Source: Desulfobacteraceae bacterium | Lineage (GTDB): Bacteria; Desulfobacterota; Desulfobacteria; Desulfobacterales; Desulfosalsimonadaceae | Direction of reading: 5' to 3' | Assembly (NCBI GenBank): GCA_014237465.1 | Contig: JABZFM010000024.1 | Coordinates: forward strand, 1-64,000 | Length of the DNA: 64,000 nucleotides | Shown: in pieces, positions 18,783 to 26,258 of the stretch | How positions within the stretch are numbered: position 1 is the first letter of the stretch | How the letters are laid out: the number at the start of each line of letters is the position of its first letter | Made by a program: the position numbers and the translations under genes | The notes under the pieces: model-generated | Databases searched by the model: none | The model's input: only the letters and a program-made list of their open reading frames with translations | What the model was told of the DNA's origin: nothing

Positions 18783-20076
18783 GCGGAAACAGAGAAACAC
18801 CATAGAGTGAATAATTGCAAATATTATCATCTTTTCTGAAATTCATTAGTGTGGACCGCGACAATACCAGGGGACTATATTTTTCACCATAAACTTTAAG
18901 GCTCTTTTTTTTTCTGCTGATTCCCGCCTTTACTTCAAGGGGAAAAATCTGCTCCTTATATTGTACGATGAAGTCAACTTCCGCAGCACTTTTACTCGAC
19001 CAGTAATACAGATTTTTATGGTTATTTGATACGAGTTCCTGTGCCACATAATTTTCCATAAATGCGCCATTGTACTCTGAAAACAAACGATTCCCGTCTA
19101 TCACTGTTTTTTGGGATATATCAAGCATAGCGCCCAATAGTCCCGTATCAAGCAAAAAGAGTTTGAAAATATTATCTTCACGATAACCGCTTAATGGAAG
19201 CCTGGGCGCTTTGATTTTGAACGACTTATAAGCAAGACCGGCATCCGCAAGCCATTGAATGGCTTCATTGTATTCACGCGCCCGTACGTTTTTAGAAATT
19301 TCGGAAAATTGAAATTTTTTATTCTCCTTTGCCAGTTGACCGGGAATCGCATGCCATGTATTTGCGATTTTTATTGCTTCAGACTTTGACGTATATTTCG
19401 AAAAATCAAACGTATACGCTTCAAGTAGATTTTTCTGGACATTTCTTACTTTTTCTAAATTCCCGTCTGACCTGTATTGCACTATCGCTTCGGGCATTCC
19501 GCCAATGAATAAATACATTCTAAGGTGGTCAATAAGATCCTCGTGAAAACTCGTTTCAATTGGCTGAAAATCTTTTTTGGTTTTAAGATAATGGCGGAGT
19601 TTTGATTTACCAATCCCCTCAAGATATTCCCCAAAAGAAAAAGGATAGAGGTCTAAAAAATTAACCTTTCCGACAGGAAACGGCGCTGACTGGCCAATCT
19701 TTATACCCAGCAGGGAGCCGGCGGCGGCAATATGATACTGGTTTGCATTTTCATGGAAGTATTTCAAACTGTTTAACGCCTGGGGGGAATGCTGAATTTC
19801 ATCAAATATGATGAGCGTTTTATCAGGATAAATTGTTGATTCAAGGTAAATGCTCAGTTTTTGAATGATTTTTTCCGGCTGAATGCGACTTTCAAAAATA
19901 TTATTTAACCCGGGATCCTCTTCAAAATTAATATAGGCAACTGTTTCATATTCATTCGCACCAAAATTCTTAAGAAGATACGTCTTGCCAACCTGCCGGG
20001 CGCCTTTGAGGATCAGAGGTTTCCGTTGCGTATTGTTTTTCCATTCGATCAATTTGTTATAAATATCTCGTTTCAT
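18772..20076 (-). CDS. AAA ATPase with C-terminal DUF4143 domain (ATPase B)
   Basis: A 434-residue ATPase (MKRDIYNKLIEWKN start) with Walker A GARQVGKT and Walker B LIIFDEIQHSPQALN. The C-terminal DUF4143 domain has the AAEVDFIVQ ... LEVKAG motif pair. I prefer the ATG at 20076 to an upstream TTG (20112), because the upstream codons run through a 32-bp repeat array and ATPase folds of this family start near this point. The gene converges on cyclase copy 5 and overlaps its end. It is only distantly similar to ATPase A. Four AAAACGTGAT-type repeats spaced exactly 32 bp sit directly upstream, which suggests strict and probably autogenous control (inference). Confidence 0.9.
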   Translation of the reverse strand: MKRDIYNKLIEWKNNTQRKPLILKGARQVGKTYLLKNFGANEYETVAYINFEEDPGLNNIFESRIQPEKIIQKLSIYLESTIYPDKTLIIFDEIQHSPQALNSLKYFHENANQYHIAAAGSLLGIKIGQSAPFPVGKVNFLDLYPFSFGEYLEGIGKSKLRHYLKTKKDFQPIETSFHEDLIDHLRMYLFIGGMPEAIVQYRSDGNLEKVRNVQKNLLEAYTFDFSKYTSKSEAIKIANTWHAIPGQLAKENKKFQFSEISKNVRAREYNEAIQWLADAGLAYKSFKIKAPRLPLSGYREDNIFKLFLLDTGLLGAMLDISQKTVIDGNRLFSEYNGAFMENYVAQELVSNNHKNLYYWSSKSAAEVDFIVQYKEQIFPLEVKAGISRKKKSLKVYGEKYSPLVLSRSTLMNFRKDDNICNYSLYGVSLFPLID

Positions 20077-20093
20077 AAATATTAAAATACACA

Positions 20094-20199
20094 AAAACGT
20101 GATGAAATACAAGTTTTATATCCAAAAAATGTGATAAAAATGCTATTTTTGATCCATAAAACGTGATTTTTTTCTGTTTTTTGATGCATAAAACGTGAT
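20094..20199 (-). promoter_or_regulatory. Four iterons with exact 32-bp period upstream of ATPase B
   Basis: AAAACGTGAT (plus strand) lies at 20094-20103, 20158-20167 and 20190-20199, and the variant AAAATGTGAT at 20126-20135. Starts are separated by 32, 32 and 32 bp, about three helical turns, so all copies face the same side of the helix. The first is 17 nt from the ATPase start codon at 20076. This is best explained as an operator array. It is too short and its spacers are too AT-rich and similar to be a CRISPR. Confidence 0.8.
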
Positions 20200-20270
20200 T
20201 TTTTATTAATTATTACAGATTGGAATATACTTTAACTTGCTGTAATTAAAAAAAGTTAACTCTATCTGGA

Positions 20271-20312
20271 GAGATGAATCTCCAGTGGGATCTGGATGAA
20301 TTGGATCGGATT
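20271..20312 (+). pseudogene. Fossil C-terminus of a sixth cyclase paralog
   Basis: The codons read EMNLQWDLDELDR, matching the last residues of copies 4 and 5 (MNLQWDLDELDKV in copy 4). No upstream part of the gene remains, and the frame runs on past the position where the paralogs stop. The following ~75 bp also resemble the sequence after copy 4, so this is the remnant of a duplicated cyclase-plus-operator segment. Confidence 0.75.
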
Positions 20313-20336
20313 GGCCGGCAACTTTTTTCTTATCAA

Positions 20337-20379
20337 AAATTAACCCTGCTATTTTTCAATTTAAATGCAAATTAACCCT
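20337..20379 (+). promoter_or_regulatory. Orphan pair of 32-bp-spaced repeats (relic operator)
   Basis: AAATTAACCCT occurs at 20337-20347 and 20369-20379, the same core and the same 32-bp spacing as in front of ATPase A. No ATPase gene follows; the sequence instead leads into the sigma-54 peptide promoter. It appears to be a duplicated copy whose gene was lost. Confidence 0.7.
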
Positions 20380-20552
20380 GAAAATATTCATTAATTTCCG
20401 GAAAGTTCTGAATTTCCGCCGGAATTATCGCAAAAATACATGTACAGCACTCATAATATGCGCCTCAGCCCATCCGGACACAGACCCAAAATTTCACCAG
20501 AAAAAAAATTATTCGTAAACAAAACAAGTCATTAAAAACTCCCCACGCGGTT

Positions 20553-20569
20553 TGGCACACTTATTGGAT
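20553..20569 (+). promoter_or_regulatory. Sigma-54 promoter P1 for peptide genes 1 and 2
   Basis: TGGCAC (20553-20558), five bases, then TTGGAT (20564-20569). GG to GG spacing is ten bases, as required for -24/-12 promoters. The -12 element has GG rather than the usual GC, but promoter P2 has the same variant. A start about 12 bp downstream leaves a ~40-nt leader before peptide 1. Confidence 0.8.
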
Positions 20570-20619
20570 TATTAATAATCAAACGGCAACAAAAACCAAC
20601 CACAAAAGGAGGAGACAAA

Positions 20620-20679
20620 ATGGAAACTTTACTGACAATAGGACACATCGTTGTTTATGCCATTCTCTGGATCGCTTAA
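20620..20679 (+). CDS. Tiny hydrophobic peptide 1 (19 aa)
   Basis: It encodes METLLTIGHIVVYAILWIA, a single hydrophobic stretch with a central His and Tyr, and would be expected to insert in or lie on the membrane. An AGGAGGA ribosome site lies 6 nt before the ATG and a sigma-54 promoter ~50 bp upstream. A near-copy (peptide 3) with its own promoter is at 22808, and differences between copies include several silent third-position changes, which supports translation. It resembles no family I can name; possibilities include a type I toxin-like peptide, a membrane-stress effector or a signalling peptide. Confidence 0.75.
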   Translation: METLLTIGHIVVYAILWIA

Positions 20680-20771
20680 CGGATCATTCGCCAAGTCAAT
20701 GAAAAGATCCATTAAACAAAGAGATGGCGCAATTCTTTTCAATAACGCAAATTAAAAAAAGGAGAAATAAA

Positions 20772-20834
20772 ATGGAAATTTTAACAATACTCACAAACGT
20801 TGTTTATTGTTTTACTCTTGGGTGGATTGTATAA
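20772..20834 (+). CDS. Tiny hydrophobic peptide 2 (20 aa)
   Basis: It encodes MEILTILTNVVYCFTLGWIV, following peptide 1 by 92 nt in the same presumed transcript, with an AAAGGAG ribosome site 7 nt upstream. It shares length, the ME..L start, an aromatic Tyr near position 12 and a C-terminal W-I with peptides 1 and 3, but is more divergent. It is probably the second member of a two-peptide unit; function unknown. Confidence 0.6.
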   Translation: MEILTILTNVVYCFTLGWIV

Positions 20835-20923
20835 TCCAATGATATTGATCAACTCACGATGTATTCTTAAAAAGCTTTGTCACGCCGCAGCGCGCCGCTG
20901 TATCAAAAAATAACTTTTATAAA

Positions 20924-20991
20924 GTAGGCCGGGTTTCTTACCCGGCGATTGACATAGCATTTTCATTTGTCGGGAAAGAATCCCGACCTAC
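20924..20991. repeat. CCGGG palindromic repeat, copy 1 of 2
   Basis: GTAGGCCGGGTTTCTTACCCGG is followed by GTCGGGA..TCCCGACCTAC, two hairpins inside one larger inverted repeat. A close copy lies at 29186-29250, and similarity extends a few bases upstream in both. It separates peptide 2 from the convergent regulator gene. Confidence 0.8.
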
Positions 20992-21120
20992 GATTTATTT
21001 CATCGACCATTATGAAGTTATTTGGAAGTCAAAAATTAGCTATTTCTGGACTTTTGCCATCAATAAATTCAATAAGATAAAAAGACAATTTCCCAAAACA
21101 CTGACTTTTTTGCGAAGACA

Positions 21121-22602
21121 TCAATCTTCATCAATATATTTTTTGACGGTACGTGTATCCAGCCCGGTCCTTCGCGCCACTTCAATGTAAGTGCCGAACT
21201 TGTCATGTAAATACCGGCAGTATCCCTTTAAAAGATTTTTGGCGTCAACATTACCGTTCTCCATGTCTTTTACGAGCTGAGACGGATAGATCTTTGAATT
21301 GGAATCAGTTTCTCTTTGATGACTGCCGTAACTTCGGTTGAGGAGTATTCGTCTGACGCATTGCGCCAGCTCCCGAACATTGCCCGGCCATGAATAATTA
21401 GTTCCCAGTTCAGCATCAATTGTCTTTTTCGTCAATTCAACCAGTTCCGCAGAAGGTTCCCCGGTAATCCGTTCAATGGTTACTTCCAGCAGATCATCCA
21501 GCTCACTGGAATCCTCTTCAATCCGCTGCCGAAGCGGGGGAACCATGATGATATCCGAACACAGCCGGTAAAAAAAATCATCCCGCAGCACCCCCTTGCC
21601 CTGAATTCTGTTAATGGGCTGGTTTGTGGCCGCAATGACCCGGCCTTTAAAACGGCTTTCATCGTGACTGCCGACCGGACTGTAGACCCTTTCTTCTAAG
21701 ACTTTCAGCAGCTTGATTTGAACCGGTATGGAAACTTCACCGATTTCATCCAGAAAAATGGAGCCATGGGGACTGCACCGGTCAAAAATGCCTTCATGGT
21801 CATTCACCGCGCCGGTAAAAGCGCCCTTCTTGTGACCAAAAAGCTCTGATTCAATCAGGTTTTCGGAAAACTGAGAAAGATTCATTGAAACAAAAGAGCT
21901 GTTAAAGCTTTCGGTAAAGCATGCCTTTTTTTCATCAAATGGAATAAATCCGCTTCTGCCGATGGCCATGGCGGCAGCACCTTTTCCGGTTCCTGTCTCC
22001 CCCAGAATCAACGTTGAGAAATCCTCCATGCGGTTCCATAAAAACCGGTTATACAGATCAAGATCATAGGTAAAAACCTTATTCCACAGGCTTTCCCGCA
22101 ATTTTTTCATACATTGACTTCTGCCCACCAGGCTGTGGTGGATGAAATAAAAGGCCCTCCTGAGTTGATAAAACAAAGCAAAGAATTGGATGGCTTCATC
22201 GTGTGAAAAACCTCTCTTGTGAAAAATGGCAAAAACATCATTTGCAAAGTTAACTTTTACTGATTTTTCTCCGGCCATAATCTGTTCCTGAATCAGGCTG
22301 TCAAACTGGCCGACAAACGTATAAAAAAGGTCAAATAGGCATGCGGAAGTAAGAATTTGACGGTCTTTTCCTGAAAATCGATTGATGTCGCACATTCCGC
22401 TGGATTCAAATTTTTGAATTCTTCTTTTGACTTCAGCAACAGCCGCTCCCACCAGCTTATTTATAGCCACATCCGGAAACATTCCCACGATTTTAAGATC
22501 ATTTTCCATTCTTTCATCTGAGAACGGATTGGCAAGCACTGCCTGACTTACAATCGAGAAAAACTCTTTTTCCTCAGCTTTTAAACGATATCTATTCGCC
22601 AT
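21121..22602 (-). CDS. Sigma-54-dependent transcriptional activator without receiver domain
   Basis: A 493-residue bacterial enhancer-binding protein. The AAA+ domain (~190-415) has Walker A GETGTGKG at 201-208, the sigma-54-contacting GAFTGA loop at 260-265, Walker B SIFLDEIGE at 281-289 and the sensor II-type WPGNVREL at 405-412. A Fis-like helix-turn-helix ends the protein (YIEVARRTGLDTRTVKKYI, 472-490). The first ~190 residues are helical, match no receiver, GAF or PAS pattern I know, and probably sense the signal. GGGAGGTG precedes the ATG at 22602, which I prefer to an upstream in-frame start. It is flanked on both sides by sigma-54 promoters for tiny peptide genes, the obvious candidate targets. 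Confidence 0.92.
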   Translation of the reverse strand: MANRYRLKAEEKEFFSIVSQAVLANPFSDERMENDLKIVGMFPDVAINKLVGAAVAEVKRRIQKFESSGMCDINRFSGKDRQILTSACLFDLFYTFVGQFDSLIQEQIMAGEKSVKVNFANDVFAIFHKRGFSHDEAIQFFALFYQLRRAFYFIHHSLVGRSQCMKKLRESLWNKVFTYDLDLYNRFLWNRMEDFSTLILGETGTGKGAAAMAIGRSGFIPFDEKKACFTESFNSSFVSMNLSQFSENLIESELFGHKKGAFTGAVNDHEGIFDRCSPHGSIFLDEIGEVSIPVQIKLLKVLEERVYSPVGSHDESRFKGRVIAATNQPINRIQGKGVLRDDFFYRLCSDIIMVPPLRQRIEEDSSELDDLLEVTIERITGEPSAELVELTKKTIDAELGTNYSWPGNVRELAQCVRRILLNRSYGSHQRETDSNSKIYPSQLVKDMENGNVDAKNLLKGYCRYLHDKFGTYIEVARRTGLDTRTVKKYIDED

Positions 22603-22626
22603 ATTCCACCTCCCGCAATAATACAC

Positions 22627-22671
22627 GCACTACATGCATTAACGTTATTCCAAAAGATAGCGCACATAGTG
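22627..22671 (+). promoter_or_regulatory. Candidate activator-binding sites upstream of P2
   Basis: GCACTACATGC (22627-22637; reverse complement GCATGTAGTGC) and GCACATAGTG (22662-22671) form an inverted pair sharing GCA..TAGTG. They lie 109 and 74 bp before the -24 element. A partial match, GCACTCAT, lies 106 bp before P1 (20447). Position fits an enhancer, but the motif is short and this is a weak call. Confidence 0.35.
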
Positions 22672-22735
22672 AATATTGGCAACAAAAAATAAAATAATCT
22701 TGAAAAAACAATTAGTTATAATTTATCGCATAGAT

Positions 22736-22752
22736 TGGCACGATTATTGGAT
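22736..22752 (+). promoter_or_regulatory. Sigma-54 promoter P2 for peptide genes 3 and 4
   Basis: TGGCAC (22736-22741), five bases, then TTGGAT (22747-22752), with the same spacing and the same -12 variant as P1. Similarity to P1 continues through the leader (TTATTGGATTA.TAATAAT.AAAC) into the peptide gene. The regulator gene starts 134 bp away in the opposite direction. Confidence 0.82.
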
Positions 22753-22807
22753 TACTAATAATTAAACATCACCAAAACCGGCAACCAATCAAACAAGGAG
22801 AGATAAA

Positions 22808-22867
22808 ATGGAAACTTTACTGACTTTCGGACACATTGTTTTTTATGCCATTCTCTGGATCGCATAA
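22808..22867 (+). CDS. Tiny hydrophobic peptide 3 (19 aa)
   Basis: It encodes METLLTFGHIVFYAILWIA, differing from peptide 1 only at positions 7 and 12, with several silent codon differences as well. An AAGGAGAG ribosome site lies 6 nt upstream. It is the first gene behind promoter P2 and, with peptide 1, shows that promoter, leader and peptide were duplicated as a unit around the activator gene. Function is unknown; a membrane-active role is inferred from hydrophobicity only. Confidence 0.75.
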   Translation: METLLTFGHIVFYAILWIA

Positions 22868-22980
22868 ATCAAAAGATTACCGGCAAATGAAAAAATCCTC
22901 TTAAATCAATTAAAACTTATAAAAAAGGGGGCAACAAAATGTTTTTCCGCAAACAATCCATCATCGAAAAGGATAAAAAA

Positions 22981-23040
22981 ATGGAATCCTTGCTGACATT
23001 CGGACACACCATTATTTATGCCCTTTTTCGGATTATATAA
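22981..23040 (+). CDS. Tiny hydrophobic peptide 4 (19 aa, or 33 aa from 22939)
   Basis: The core reads MESLLTFGHTIIYALFRII, aligning residue by residue with peptides 1 and 3 (ME.LLT.GH...YA....I). An in-frame ATG at 22939 would add a 14-residue basic and acidic N-terminal tail; that start has a GGGGG ribosome site, the internal one AAAAGGA. Alignment favours the internal start, but both could be used. The conserved Trp17 is Arg here. The stop lies ~30 bp from the end of the convergent phospholipase gene. Confidence 0.65.
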   Translation: MESLLTFGHTIIYALFRII

Positions 23041-23069
23041 ATGACCGTTCGAGAATCAGATATACAAAT

Positions 23070-25307
23070 TTATCTGTCTTTCCACTCCCGTATTTTCATT
23101 TTCCCATATTGATAGCCAACTTCAACAATCTCATCGAATGATTCAAACTCCAGGAATTTAAAGCGCTCCAAAGGAAGCCGCAGGCTCAGGTCGGCATCCA
23201 GCTGGGCCTTTTCGGTCTTTTGCCTGCTGCCGACTACCGCGGACCTGTAGATGATATCCAATATGTTGGGAACATACTCCCGATTTTTTAATGGGATCAT
23301 CCGGTCCCAGAGAACCTTCCATGGAGACGGGAATTCTGCCTGCGAAGTGCTCAGCACTTTTGCATCGGTCACATCCACGGCAATCACCTTGCCTTTAAAA
23401 AACCGCCGGGCAATGTCAACCGGCATATTGTTCATAATGCCGCCGTCTACAAGAATTTCATTGTTCTGAACCACCGGCGGAACAATGCCCGGGACCGAGG
23501 AAGTCGCCCGGATGGCTTTAAAAAGCGGTCCTTTACGGTGTATAACGGCCGCCGCTGAAGTCAAATTGGTGGAAATACAGAAAAATGGGAGCCACAGGTC
23601 TTCAATCTTTGTTTCCCTGAAAATCATTTTTGCAGCCAGGTCAAACTTCCGCCCCCGGATGAAGGAAATCAACGGCAGGGTCATGTCCTTCATGGGCTTT
23701 GAAAGCACCCAAAACCACCGATTGTTCCGTATCAAATCAGCATATCCCATGCCAATGGCATATTGGGATGCGATAAGAGCGCCCATACTTGTGCCGCTGA
23801 TACTGTCAATGGGGACTTCACATTCCTCAAGGGCACGGATAACCCCTATGTGGGCCAAACCGCAAGCAGCGCCGCCACTGAGGACCAGGTTAAAAGCGTT
23901 TCCGGTCAATAAACGGGCAATGCGGCCTATATCCGAATTCCTGCCTTGAAGAACATGATAATGTTCATTTGCCGGAAGCACGCTGAGCCAATGATCAGAA
24001 CCTGAAGGACGTGAGGTGCCTTCCGGATGAATAAATACCAGGGCCCGGTTCGATGATTCGCCGCATTCATTCTGGAAAAATGAAATAAATTCTTTTTCAA
24101 TGACCGAAACCGGCTTGTTTCCCGGAACAAGCACCAGGATTTTGTCGGCATTTTGAAGGCATTGTTTTGTCCAGGCAGATGCCGACATATCCGCCTCATA
24201 AACCATAAAATCATACCGGGTTTCCTGCTCGTTAAACCATGCGGAAAGTCTGACGGTAAACGGGTTTTCTTCCTTGATATGCTCTATGCCGCGCAACCCG
24301 AAAATGCCGCTCATATGCCGGCTGTTCAGGTGGAGGGTCGACGTATGCATGGACAACTCTTTTGAGAGGCATTCTGAAAATTCGGCCAGGGGCATATCCG
24401 GGCAAACAGCGACAATCGCCAGGTTTATTTGGGCAGCAGATTCACGAAAGGGTTCTTCGGCCTTCAGGATCCGTCTGGCAAGTGTCTGGCCGATGGACAT
24501 GATTGCTCGTGGATGGACGCTGGCAAGCCTTTCAAATGCATCCGTGGAAATCTTCACAAGATCCGATTCGCGCAGTGCAAAAAGCGTCGCGGACCTGAGC
24601 CCTCCGGTAAGGAACGCCATCTCTCCCAGGATTTCACCGCGACCGATGGTGCCCAGGTCTATTTTGCTATGATTCTCATCTTCCTTGACAACCTGAAGTC
24701 TCCCGCTGACAACGATATACAGGCAGTCCCCCAGGTCACACTGGCGGCAGAGGATCTCTTTGCGGCAAAGATGGATCCACTCACTGTGCTTTTCAATATA
24801 CTCAAGCTCTGTTTTATCCAGGGTCCCGAATAGGTTCGGCAGAAGCGCCCTAAGCTGGTCGTTTCTTAATCGTCTGCGGGCGATGTTTAAAATTTTCTGA
24901 AACGTATCCGGCGCATCTGAAGCGATGCATTCCATAACAGGGGGGGGAATTTTGAGCAGGCGGGTTCTGGTGCCGGCATAAACGCTGGCGGTTCGGCGTC
25001 CCCCGGTGAGTGCCTGAATTTCACCGACAGGCATAAACGGGTCCACTTTCCCTATAAGTACCGGGCGGCCTTTCTCATCCGCCACATTAGACACGTTAGA
25101 CACACTTGACATGGACACTTCCAGTTGTCCGAGAAGGACCACGTACATGGCGTCTGCAGGGTCATCCTGGCAAAACAGAATTTGACCTTTTTCGAGTTCA
25201 ACCGATTCCGAATTCTCACAAATCATCTGCCAGACCGATTCATTGATCTGGCAGAACAGCTCCGACTGTCGCATTTCGCAAAAAAGGTCTTCACTCAACC
25301 GGTTCAT
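23070..25307 (-). CDS. Patatin-like phospholipase with two cyclic-nucleotide-binding domains
   Basis: A 745-residue protein related to the bacterial NTE (neuropathy target esterase) group. Two cNMP-binding domains occupy ~15-135 and ~155-280, each with a phosphate-cassette-like segment (GEIQALTGGRRTAS ~95-108; GEMAFLTGGLRSAT ~228-241). A linker of ~180 residues follows, then the patatin domain (~470-670) with oxyanion GGAACG, nucleophile S507 in GTSMG, and the catalytic Asp in DGG (621-623). It probably hydrolyses phospholipids or lysophospholipids at the inner membrane under cyclic-nucleotide control. Five cyclase genes lie within 25 kb upstream, so cAMP is a plausible ligand (inference). 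It is convergent with peptide 4. Confidence 0.92.
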   Translation of the reverse strand: MNRLSEDLFCEMRQSELFCQINESVWQMICENSESVELEKGQILFCQDDPADAMYVVLLGQLEVSMSSVSNVSNVADEKGRPVLIGKVDPFMPVGEIQALTGGRRTASVYAGTRTRLLKIPPPVMECIASDAPDTFQKILNIARRRLRNDQLRALLPNLFGTLDKTELEYIEKHSEWIHLCRKEILCRQCDLGDCLYIVVSGRLQVVKEDENHSKIDLGTIGRGEILGEMAFLTGGLRSATLFALRESDLVKISTDAFERLASVHPRAIMSIGQTLARRILKAEEPFRESAAQINLAIVAVCPDMPLAEFSECLSKELSMHTSTLHLNSRHMSGIFGLRGIEHIKEENPFTVRLSAWFNEQETRYDFMVYEADMSASAWTKQCLQNADKILVLVPGNKPVSVIEKEFISFFQNECGESSNRALVFIHPEGTSRPSGSDHWLSVLPANEHYHVLQGRNSDIGRIARLLTGNAFNLVLSGGAACGLAHIGVIRALEECEVPIDSISGTSMGALIASQYAIGMGYADLIRNNRWFWVLSKPMKDMTLPLISFIRGRKFDLAAKMIFRETKIEDLWLPFFCISTNLTSAAAVIHRKGPLFKAIRATSSVPGIVPPVVQNNEILVDGGIMNNMPVDIARRFFKGKVIAVDVTDAKVLSTSQAEFPSPWKVLWDRMIPLKNREYVPNILDIIYRSAVVGSRQKTEKAQLDADLSLRLPLERFKFLEFESFDEIVEVGYQYGKMKIREWKDR

Positions 25308-25464
25308 GGCAAAGCCTCTCAGGCCGGGTCGATTTTTACGAATTCCATAGTAACGCTTTTATATATTTTAGAATATAATTATTTCTCTTTTTGTTCAAAT
25401 GATATTTTAAAATGCCTCATAATGAATTAATCACAGCGGAATGTGAAAATCTGGAGGGCGCTAA

Positions 25465-25671
25465 TTAAAGTAAAAATTTTGATTTATAAACCCTGCGCTC
25501 CAGCATGCGCTTTTTTTGCGTGACGCAGGCCATACAGGAACAACCGCTGGAAAGTGGATGTTTTCCCAGTTTTTCAGATAAAATAATGGCGTCTTCGATC
25601 ATTTCAACAATTTGTTTTAAAGCCTTGTCAGCTTTTAGTTTATTGGCGTTAATTTTGTCTATATTTTCCAA
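25465..25671 (-). CDS. Small protein overlapping the nucleotidyltransferase gene
   Basis: A 68-residue protein with a helical N-terminal half and a GCSCMAC cysteine cluster at ~43-49, suggesting metal binding. It starts with TTG inside the last codons of the upstream nucleotidyltransferase gene (13-nt overlap), with an AGGA ribosome site, so translation is probably coupled. I do not recognise the family. The pairing recalls two-gene toxin-antitoxin-like units with AbiEii-type nucleotidyltransferases, but that is inference only. Confidence 0.6.
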   Translation of the reverse strand: MENIDKINANKLKADKALKQIVEMIEDAIILSEKLGKHPLSSGCSCMACVTQKKRMLERRVYKSKFLL

Positions 25672-26258
25672 TTTAAAGATTCCTGTTCCCCTGCCTTTTT
25701 AAATACATCCTTGACCAATTGAACCTGTTTAAACCTTTCAGCAAATTGAAGCACCCTTTCTTTTTCAATCCTGTTAAACGGCTTTGGGATCATTTGTTTA
25801 GTATTCATCCGGAGTAAAGAAATGATGTCCGCGGCATCCCTGTGTGTTCTATCCGGATTATTGGCAATCGCCATTATTTTTAAAATAATATAGTCGCTGG
25901 GTTGTATGACAGGATGTTTCCCTGTTAACTCATTTGCAACTTCAACGCTGTTTTGTATCATCGATTTTCCATCATCTGTTTGCACGAACAAAAAATCAAC
26001 ATTCCAGAGATCTTTCTGATCGGAATCAAATTGCGCAAAAGAATCCGTATCCTGGTAGCAATTATATCCCAACTGTGTCATGACATCAGATATATTTTTG
26101 TTGAATTTTCTTTCTGAAATCAGGTCTATATCAGCAGTATATCGTGGAAAGCCATAATAACCGAGGGCAAACGCGCCGATGATGGCATAAGGAATTGAGC
26201 GGTTTCGGAGACGACCGGTGACATTTTCTATAATTTCTTTAAATCTGGAAGAAGGCAT
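25659..26258 (-). CDS. Nucleotidyltransferase-fold protein (AbiEii-like)
   Basis: A 199-residue protein with a nucleotidyltransferase core: AIIGAFALGYYGFPRYTADI near residues 24-43, where DIDL provides the metal-binding aspartates, and a third acidic site in WNVDFLF (~86-92). Similar proteins include AbiEii-type toxins and other proteins of mixed function. The ATG at 26258 was chosen over a TTG six bases upstream. It overlaps and precedes the 68-residue gene, forming a two-gene unit isolated from its neighbours. Confidence 0.75.
   Translation of the reverse strand: MPSSRFKEIIENVTGRLRNRSIPYAIIGAFALGYYGFPRYTADIDLISERKFNKNISDVMTQLGYNCYQDTDSFAQFDSDQKDLWNVDFLFVQTDDGKSMIQNSVEVANELTGKHPVIQPSDYIILKIMAIANNPDRTHRDAADIISLLRMNTKQMIPKPFNRIEKERVLQFAERFKQVQLVKDVFKKAGEQESLNWKI

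Noticed and set aside
20094-20199. The 32-bp periodic repeats as a small CRISPR array
   Set aside because: The conserved part is only about 10 bp, the remainder is AT-rich and partly similar between units, and no cas gene is present. Position before a start codon fits an operator better.
22939-22980. The 14-residue N-terminal extension of peptide 4 as part of the conserved peptide
   Set aside because: Peptides 1 and 3 have no such tail and align from the internal ATG. It is kept only as an alternative start.
1415-25307. Cyclases plus cNMP-binding phospholipase as a Pycsar or CBASS defence system
   Set aside because: Those systems use compact cyclases next to one effector. These are large AAA/TPR class III proteins in a paralog array, and the patatin gene is on the other strand several kb away.
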